Source: Oasisia sp. SBJ-2009
Lineage: Eukaryota; Annelida; Polychaeta; Sabellida; Siboglinidae
Assembly: GCA_964017155.1 (NCBI GenBank)
Contig: OZ024858.1
Location: 25,666,687 to 25,730,686 of the forward strand
Direction of reading: 5' to 3'
DNA: 64,000 nt
Below are positions 59,801 to 64,000 of this stretch, one piece after another. Numbering within the stretch: the first letter of the stretch is position 1; each line of letters begins with the position of its first letter. Under the pieces are notes generated by a model. The model searched no databases, was not told where the DNA came from, and saw nothing but the letters and a program-made list of their open reading frames with translations. The position numbers and the translations under genes were made by a program.

Positions 59801-62800
59801 TTGTGAGAGTAGGCCCAAGAACGCTGGACTTACCGCTGGGGTTCAGGGTGCACTTGCTGCTGATCTGAGACCTCTGGATGTAGTCAAATACACCGAAGCC
59901 ATGTGCTGTTCCCACGGCAACGCTGTCAACACAAACAACACGAGTGTCATACACTGGTGACAGTCATCAATGTGGGTGACACATGTCCTTGCAACATTAC
60001 TCTGCAGCATGAGTTCCTGTTAATCTAATATTATGCAAACAAATGAATTAAGTAATACTACTTATTTCAAGTTATTCTTGATCATCCTACATTTCACAGA
60101 GTGTAAATGGACAATTCCAACTACACTTTATAATATGCAAACTAGTATTTTACTGACTATATTACATATAGTGTAATCAATTACAACTGTAACAAAAATA
60201 CCACTGGATCGCAATGTAAAATACAGGTCATAATAATGGTAGATACACTTTATGTATGTATTACTATCCAGAGCAAAACTCTGCTTTGGGATGACTATGT
60301 AAAATGTCATGACTTAGAATAATGATTAACTGATTAAGATAGGATAACGAAATAAATAAACTAAGAATAATAATTAATTGATCAAGATACGATAACAAAA
60401 TAAATCAACTTTGTTAAGTCTTGCCACTGGGGGGGGGGGCACTTACAGTTGCCACTCGGGGTGCAGTGCGAGGGCGGTGCAGGCGGCAGGGGGTTGCAGT
60501 TGCACCACACACATGGGCTGGAAGCCCGGGGGGAACTTGAGGTCTCCGTTCTTCACGGGCAGGGCCTTGTGGCCCTTCCACACGAAGTTGTCCCGGTCGC
60601 TGACGACGTTCACCGACGCGACCTTCACCTCCTGCTCCTGCTCCTCCCGACTCAGCTCGAAGACAACGACCTGGCCCGCGGTGCCGGCCGCCACCAGCGT
60701 CTCGCTGAACGGACACAGCACGATCTTCTGAATGGCGAGTCGGGGGTCGTCGCTGTAGGGGTCAAAGGTCCCCACCTGCCATATAAGGACATCGGTCAAT
60801 GGTTGCTACTACGTGCATGGTGATTGCGACATATGTGATTTTATGGAACTAGAAACTGACATTGCAAACATAATCAAGTAGGTACCTATTTTAAGTTTAT
60901 TCATTATGTATGTGCATTGTATTAAGATGGTAGTATGACTTATGTCTGATCAATCATTGGGACTGAAACTGAGACGTGTCACACCAACTTCGCCAATAAA
61001 GTAGATTTTGATCACTTGAGGCACAGTGTTGTCTCCCCACTATCCAGTGGCTGCTTTTTCCATTTGATAAAATGCCCTAAAATGTAACAACGAATTATGT
61101 TTACTGATGACATTTCTACCTTTTATATTTATATCATATGCGGAATCACTTATTTAATTTCAGAGTTAAAATTGTCTAGTTCCACTCATACTGCACGTGG
61201 TTATAAGAGAACAAACCTTGCGGAACGGTGGCCACTCTTCGTCGGCATCAGCAGCCCCCTGTTCTCCCAGGCCGTCCCCAAAGATGTTCATTGTCTGCAG
61301 CTTGTAGAGCAGTGACACGGCCACGCCCGACACGTCCCAGAAGCGGATGGAGCCGTCCTCGTGTCTACAACCACGTCATCATGTCACCAGTGTCACCACA
61401 TACGCAGAGCGCAATGGCTCAAGGGTAGAGCTTCGGACTCTCGAATACAAGAACCCGAGTTCGAACCCTGTGCTGCGGTGTTAAAACCTTGGGCAAGTTC
61501 ATTCACTCTACATTACTCCAGTTCACTCAGCTGTATAAATGAGTACCTGGCTATAGCCAGCGGTTGATATGCGCATTAATTGTAGCATATGGCTGGATGC
61601 TTCCCAGAGAAGCTGAGATGGTGTCTGAGTGAACAGGTCTGTCAGGGAAGTAAAGTATGAAGTGCTTTGAACGGTCCTGAGGACTGGATACTGTGCTATA
61701 TAAGAACTTGCCTTTTTTATACGTCATGACACCAAATAAAATGACAGGCATCCCTGTAATTGTCACTAAATGTGTACTCATTTAAGGAATCGTGACAGCA
61801 AATATTGGTTTGCATATATCTACAAACCTTGTCTTGTAAGTAAGTTTTTACATGATGCTTTATTGACATTTATTTTTATGAATTTATTTAACGTATTCAT
61901 TTTATACTACAGAAGTTAGCTGTTCATAAAAGGCAGCACTCACACGAGGGCATAAAAGGGTACTTACCCTGTGAGAAGGAGGTCCCGAGAAGCCCACTGC
62001 TGCAAGTTTGTGCCCCCTTGTATGGGCCAGTCCTGCAGGTAACAGACATTACAGGTGTCACAGAGCACAGGTGAGGTGATTGGTAAAGCTGTGTGGCATA
62101 GGTGTCACAAAAGATGGGTAAGAAAACATGTAATATTTTGGGAAGACAGTCTGACATTACTGGAATTTCAGAGTATATGTAAGATCACTGCCACAGCAGT
62201 GTACTATTATAGATATCACATAGCACAGGTAAGTTCACAGATAAGGCAATGACACTTACTACATTTTACATAATTTGTATACATTGAAAATAGTCAGATT
62301 TGTTAATTGTGCAATGTTTTGCTTGGTTTCACATTACCTATATCGTTATTGTGATATCTTAGTGACTGTGTGTGTAAATACAGTTATTACGTCAGTAGTT
62401 TTTCACTGAATTGAACTCTCAGGAGACAGCCTAACATATATACACCTAATAACCCCAGCCCTACTTAGCAGAACCACGGCAACTCAATGTTGGCCTACAC
62501 GACAGACCACTGCAGCGATAACAAACACAGAACTGTGCCAATAGACGCGTTAGTCAACACTGACCCTGCTCGAGAAGTTTGGCATCTGTGTTTCGCCGGC
62601 GTCTATGATCTTGTTGGCGAGTTGCTCCGGGATGTTGCCGACATGCTGGGCGCAGGTGATGGCTGAGGAGTGGAGACTGCACAGGTAGGGCAGCCTGTAG
62701 CAGGGCCAGCCATCTGTCTCCAGGTCCAGGGCCACCAGTTCCTCCTCCACCAACACCAGCACAGAGTGAGGGCAGTCGTACTCTGTAACCAGAGGCACCG

Positions 62801-63449
62801 GTGAGAGGGCGGCTCATACGAACACAGGCTCTGAGAAAATACACCGTGAGAGGGCAGTTAATAGGAACACAGGCTCTGAGAAAATACACCGTGAGAGGGC
62901 AGTTAATAGGAACACAAGCTCTGCGAAAATACACCGTGAGAGGACAGCTCACAGGAACACAAGCTCTCAGATACTACACTGTGTGAGGACAGCTCTCAGA
63001 AAATATATTGCTAGAGGGGAGGCTCCCAGGAACATAAATGTACTGAGTGTTGCAAATATGTATAATTTTAGGTAGTGTTTCATAAACTGATTTTGCCCAT
63101 TAAGCACCACCAATCAAGGGCAGGAATATATCTGTAAAACTCGCCTGCCATTATTAACACAATCAAGATTTTCTCACAAACAACAAAGTTGACCAAACTA
63201 AACATTGACTAAGTTACAATGAAAAAATACATTTGTAACTAATAATATGGGGATCATTGCTAAATGAACCTACCCATCTTTTCTAGGTTTTCTGTCTCAT
63301 CGCTGGTGCAGAGAGTGACGAAGTCAACGACGCGTGACGTGAACTCAAAGACAACATGTGCCTGTGCGTTGCCCTGCATCACGCTTACTGTGTGTCTGTC
63401 TCCGTAGCTCGCCCGGGGCATCCCGCCAGAGAAGATGATAAACGGCTCG
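45516..63449 (-). CDS. LLGL: Lethal giant larvae homologue (LLGL), 16 exons, 5' end outside the window
   Basis: Exons: 63449-63274, 62782-62565, 62032-61968, 61364-61217, 60775-60447, 59922-59834, 59510-59345, 58784-58576, 58137-58021, 55204-55038, 54604-54499, 53450-53330, 52219-52013, 51307-51191, 49942-49749, 45884-45516. About 930 codons. Family marks: [36 protein letters not shown] with [21 protein letters not shown]; the aPKC-target basic segment [20 protein letters not shown] (exon 59510-59345); [46 protein letters not shown] is a cortical WD40 scaffold that opposes the Par6/aPKC complex in epithelial polarity; phosphorylation of the basic segment releases it from the membrane. The intron after 54499 begins with GC. 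All phases fit except the last junction (exon ending 49749 leaves phase 1, exon 45884 needs phase 0), so a small exon is missing. The acidic Ala/Asp/Val-rich C-terminus is divergent. Confidence 0.95.
46000..49600. other. Last long LLGL intron
   Basis: Holds short AT microsatellites (46095-46130, 46200-46222, 48941-48985) and a CpG-rich stretch at about 47370-48650. No exon that links phase 1 to phase 0 could be identified, although one is expected here. Confidence 0.45.
49953..51008. repeat. 47-bp minisatellite, about 22 copies
   Basis: The unit contains ACTCCCTTGTAGAGCACG and CTAGGGGTAATGGTTAATGA. Copies are nearly identical; a few carry a 6-base GGTAAT duplication. The array starts about 10 bases from the acceptor of the LLGL exon at 49942, and the first copy overlaps the sequence just upstream of that acceptor. 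Confidence 0.97.
52805..53330. repeat. 21/25-bp minisatellite abutting an LLGL 5' splice site
   Basis: Units CACCTGGGGTCTCACACATCA-like (21 bases, right part) and 25-base versions with TCAGTCACACG (left part), about 23 copies. The array runs directly into the donor of the exon ending at 53330. On the transcribed strand each unit contains CCCAGGTGTGA. Confidence 0.96.
54199..54262 (-). pseudogene. Decayed copy of the 3' end of LLGL exon 53450-53330
   Basis: About 60 bases match the end of the true exon and its donor region (GCGACTCCTTCAGTTG versus ACGACTCCTTCAGTTG, GCAGCTGGG in both). At the place of the donor GT the copy reads GC followed by GAGACC, so it cannot splice normally. It lies in the intron between exons 54499 and 53450. 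Confidence 0.85.
54497..54498 (-). other. GC 5' splice site (GC-AG intron) in LLGL
   Basis: The exon ends ...CGCAGTG followed by GCAAGT, the standard GC-donor context. No GT in the vicinity gives phase 1, whereas this site does and joins exactly to the next exon (G+AT = Asp). Confidence 0.82.
55228..55505. repeat. 38-bp compound minisatellite near an LLGL acceptor
   Basis: Alternating GTAGTAAGTGACAAC and GTAAGTCAGTGACAAC half-units. It begins about 23 bases from the acceptor of the exon starting at 55204. Confidence 0.93.
56674..56852. repeat. (TA)n microsatellite
   Basis: Long TA array with short interruptions, LLGL intron. Confidence 0.95.
57160..57720. promoter_or_regulatory. CpG-rich island inside an LLGL intron
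   Basis: A strongly GC/CpG-rich block (GGTCGGCGGCCGGCGGCCG around 57212) in otherwise AT-rich intronic DNA, between exons 58021 and 55204. No conserved exon found. An internal promoter or an unrecognised first exon is possible; a plus-strand ATGGCCGCG at about 57700 opens only a short frame. Confidence 0.4.
59042..59322. mobile_element. Hairpin MITE with about 115-bp inverted ends
   Basis: Left and right ends are near-perfect inverted repeats (TACTACACAAAATTTGCTAG, GGGATCACTATTTAGGGCGG in both). The loop is about 50 bases. It ends about 20 bases from the donor of LLGL exon 59510-59345. Confidence 0.92.
61407..61718 (+). mobile_element. tRNA-derived SINE, complete-looking
   Basis: The head GCGCAATGGCTCAAGGGTAG (A box) is followed by GAGTTCGAACCC (B box). 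The central domain has TACTCCAGTTCACTCAGCTG and AAATGAGTACCTGGC, which resembles the conserved metazoan SINE domain class (Deu/Nin-like). It ends with GTGCTATATAAGAAC. Antisense to LLGL, about 40 bases upstream of the acceptor of exon 61364. Confidence 0.85.
62796..63005. repeat. 45-bp minisatellite, about 4-5 copies, near an LLGL acceptor
   Basis: Unit ACCGTGAGAGGGCAGTTAAT followed by AGGAACACAGGCTCTGAG and AAAATAC; later copies are diverged and shorter. It begins about 12 bases from the acceptor of the exon starting at 62782. Confidence 0.93.
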
Positions 63450-63925
63450 CTGAAAGGGCACATACTTGGATGTATAGACTGGCGCAGATGTACATGAATG
63501 TACAGGTTATATATGTGTACGGGTGTACACATGTTGTACAGCAATCACCCAGGTGTTAGACAGTTCAAACACCATCTTGGTGTATCACAGACGCAATCAG
63601 CCATTACCATGCAGTCTGCTCACTAATCATAAACTATGGACGAGTATTCAGTTACACAGCTGATTGACAATGAAGCAAAACAGCAGTGTTTCCTCTGCTA
63701 TATGATGAGCTATTTTTTAAGCCACCTCGCTCTAAATATGCCAAAATTGTCATCTCTTGCTGTAAACATGTTTGCATGTTACTACGTTATGCATTTGTTT
63801 CCTCTCTATAATCCCAGGGAATTGGTAAAACACCCTTCAGAATGCACCATTTTGAAGGTAGTTTAAAAAATAGATCCGGGTGACCTCCGTAACCTTGCCC
63901 CCCCTCCCCCAGATGGCGCTGCATC
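63450..63925. other. LLGL intron, no exon recognised
   Basis: The exon at 63449 needs an upstream exon ending in phase 2. None with LGL-like sequence was found before the window edge. Confidence 0.5.
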
Positions 63926-63929
63926 ACAC

Positions 63930-64000
63930 CTTCCGTGTCCACTCAGCCCATCCCCCCACCTCGCCCATCCCCCCACCTCGCCCATCCCCCCACCTCGCCC
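63930..64000. repeat. 17-bp C-rich tandem repeat, cut by the window edge
   Basis: CCCATCCCCCCACCTCG repeated about four times up to the last base. Confidence 0.93.

Noticed and set aside
61407..61480. tRNA gene
   Set aside because: A and B boxes are present but the acceptor stem does not pair and the sequence continues into a SINE body.
62554..62952. Frame with [14 protein letters not shown] repeats
   Set aside because: Translation of the 45-bp minisatellite fused to an out-of-frame reading of an LLGL exon.

Overview
This window is a piece of an animal nuclear genome. Every conserved gene except one is split by GT-AG introns, there is no operon structure, and the AT-rich intergenic and intronic DNA is loaded with minisatellites, microsatellites, inverted-repeat elements, tRNA-derived SINEs and a LINE. 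The gene set (SNX14, PMM2, MEIOB, an lgl/LLGL homologue) is metazoan. The SINE type and overall texture suggest a marine invertebrate, perhaps a lophotrochozoan such as a mollusc. That last step is inference; no single sequence here fixes the phylum.

Layout. (1) 1-7913, minus strand: the 5' seven coding exons of a sorting nexin 14 homologue (SNX14), running off the left edge; its seventh exon is followed directly by a 34-bp satellite that is itself split by an inverted-repeat transposon. (2) 8163-16070, plus strand: a complete eight-exon phosphomannomutase gene (PMM2, 248 aa), head-to-head with SNX14. Its introns hold a long foldback repeat and a MITE nested in a SINE. (3) 36307-17969, minus strand: a complete thirteen-exon MEIOB gene (meiotic OB-fold protein, 505 aa), tail-to-tail with PMM2. 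Its 10.5-kb fifth intron contains an intronless 1186-aa gene with two NADAR domains (28258-24698, same strand) and a broken, 5'-truncated LINE on the opposite strand (about 29740-32800). (4) About 37588-44044, plus strand: a multi-exon gene of a family I do not recognise. (5) 63449-45516, minus strand: sixteen exons (about 930 codons) of lethal giant larvae (LLGL), including the aPKC-target basic segment. Its first exons lie beyond the right edge.

Exon boundaries were derived by reading splice signals on both strands and checking that codon phase carries through every junction. PMM2, MEIOB and the seven SNX14 exons close perfectly. LLGL closes except for one junction near its 3' end. The unknown gene is not resolved at its 5' end and at one internal junction.

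Most interesting points: the nested tandem-NADAR protein, whose second domain has lost signature residues; the repeated placement of minisatellite arrays within a few tens of bases of splice sites (SNX14 exon 7 and four LLGL exons); a GC-AG intron in LLGL with a decayed copy of the next exon's 3' end inside it; and an in-frame 57-bp duplication of a 3' splice site in the unknown gene.
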